Shown here piece by piece: positions 32,708-32,758 of a stretch of 32,758 nt of DNA (positions within the stretch are counted from its first letter, which is position 1; every line of letters begins with the position of its first letter). Below the pieces are notes generated by a model that saw only the letters and a list, made by a program, of their open reading frames with translations, ran no database searches and was not told the origin of the DNA. Origin of the DNA: Ruminococcus sp. (lineage in GTDB: Bacteria > Bacillota > Clostridia > Oscillospirales > Ruminococcaceae); NCBI GenBank assembly GCA_030533265.1, contig JAUNJM010000012.1:1-32758 (forward strand). The letters are read 5' to 3'. The position numbers and the translations under genes were made by a program.

Positions 32708-32758
32708 TAAAGTAGTCAATACTTTGTAGACACAAAAAAGAATCAAGCTGCCAGATCA

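Noticed and set aside
1-32758. CRISPR array, rRNA genes, transposase or toxin-antitoxin pair
   Set aside because: No regularly spaced repeats, rRNA sequence, transposase motifs or convincing paired small genes were found.

Overview
The window looks like chromosomal DNA from a low-to-moderate GC, Gram-positive anaerobe of the Clostridia, most like a gut Ruminococcus/Oscillospiraceae species. Grounds: strong AGGAGG-type ribosome binding sites, canonical sigma-A promoters (often extended -10), Firmicutes-type gene neighbours (mfd-pth, tsaE-tsaB-rpiB, proB-proA, an fhs-encoded formate--THF ligase), NAD-type GAPDH, and a secreted protein whose signal peptide and Ser/Thr-rich tail resemble Ruminococcus surface proteins. 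The species assignment is inference.

Layout. 1-733 (-): 5' part of a secreted protein, cut by the window edge. 987-3099: dprA, then a membrane-anchored M15/VanY-like protein. 3201-7002: a P-loop ATPase and an intracellular GH2-type glycosidase, probably one operon. 7067-7957 (-): TtcA-like tRNA thiolation enzyme. 8100-12326: pyrE, a possible orphan short RNA, then fhs, tsaE, tsaB and rpiB. 12370-13647 (-): MtaD-type amidohydrolase, sharing a bidirectional terminator with rpiB. 13866-18074: small membrane protein, 2-hydroxyacid dehydrogenase, polysaccharide deacetylase, proB and proA. 18198-21049: a polar amino-acid ABC transporter (binding lipoprotein, permease, ATPase) plus a GNAT acetyltransferase. 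21067-25167 (-): mfd and pth. 25307-25393: tRNA-Leu(UAA). 25858-26895: gap. 31826-32707: CBS/CorC-type protein.

The core is housekeeping: nucleotide, folate, proline and t6A synthesis, ribosome rescue, transcription-coupled repair and glycolysis. From about 27,000 to 31,800 the character changes. This is an accessory patch with a more GC-rich TetR gene paired with a small HEXXH membrane protein, an ASCH-like protein, a GNAT, two polytopic membrane proteins (one carrying an N-terminal XRE DNA-binding domain), and at least two, probably three, gene remnants. No integrase, transposase, CRISPR array or attachment-site duplication was seen.

The most noteworthy observations are: (i) an ABC-transporter binding protein whose family C-terminal segment sits at its N-terminus, as in a circular permutation; (ii) a TetR/HEXXH membrane-protein pair whose promoter has half-sites repeated every 14 bp; (iii) an M15/VanY-like protein with its zinc ligands but apparently not the catalytic glutamate; (iv) a two-half ATPase whose second P-loop has decayed; and (v) an orphan promoter-terminator unit between pyrE and fhs.
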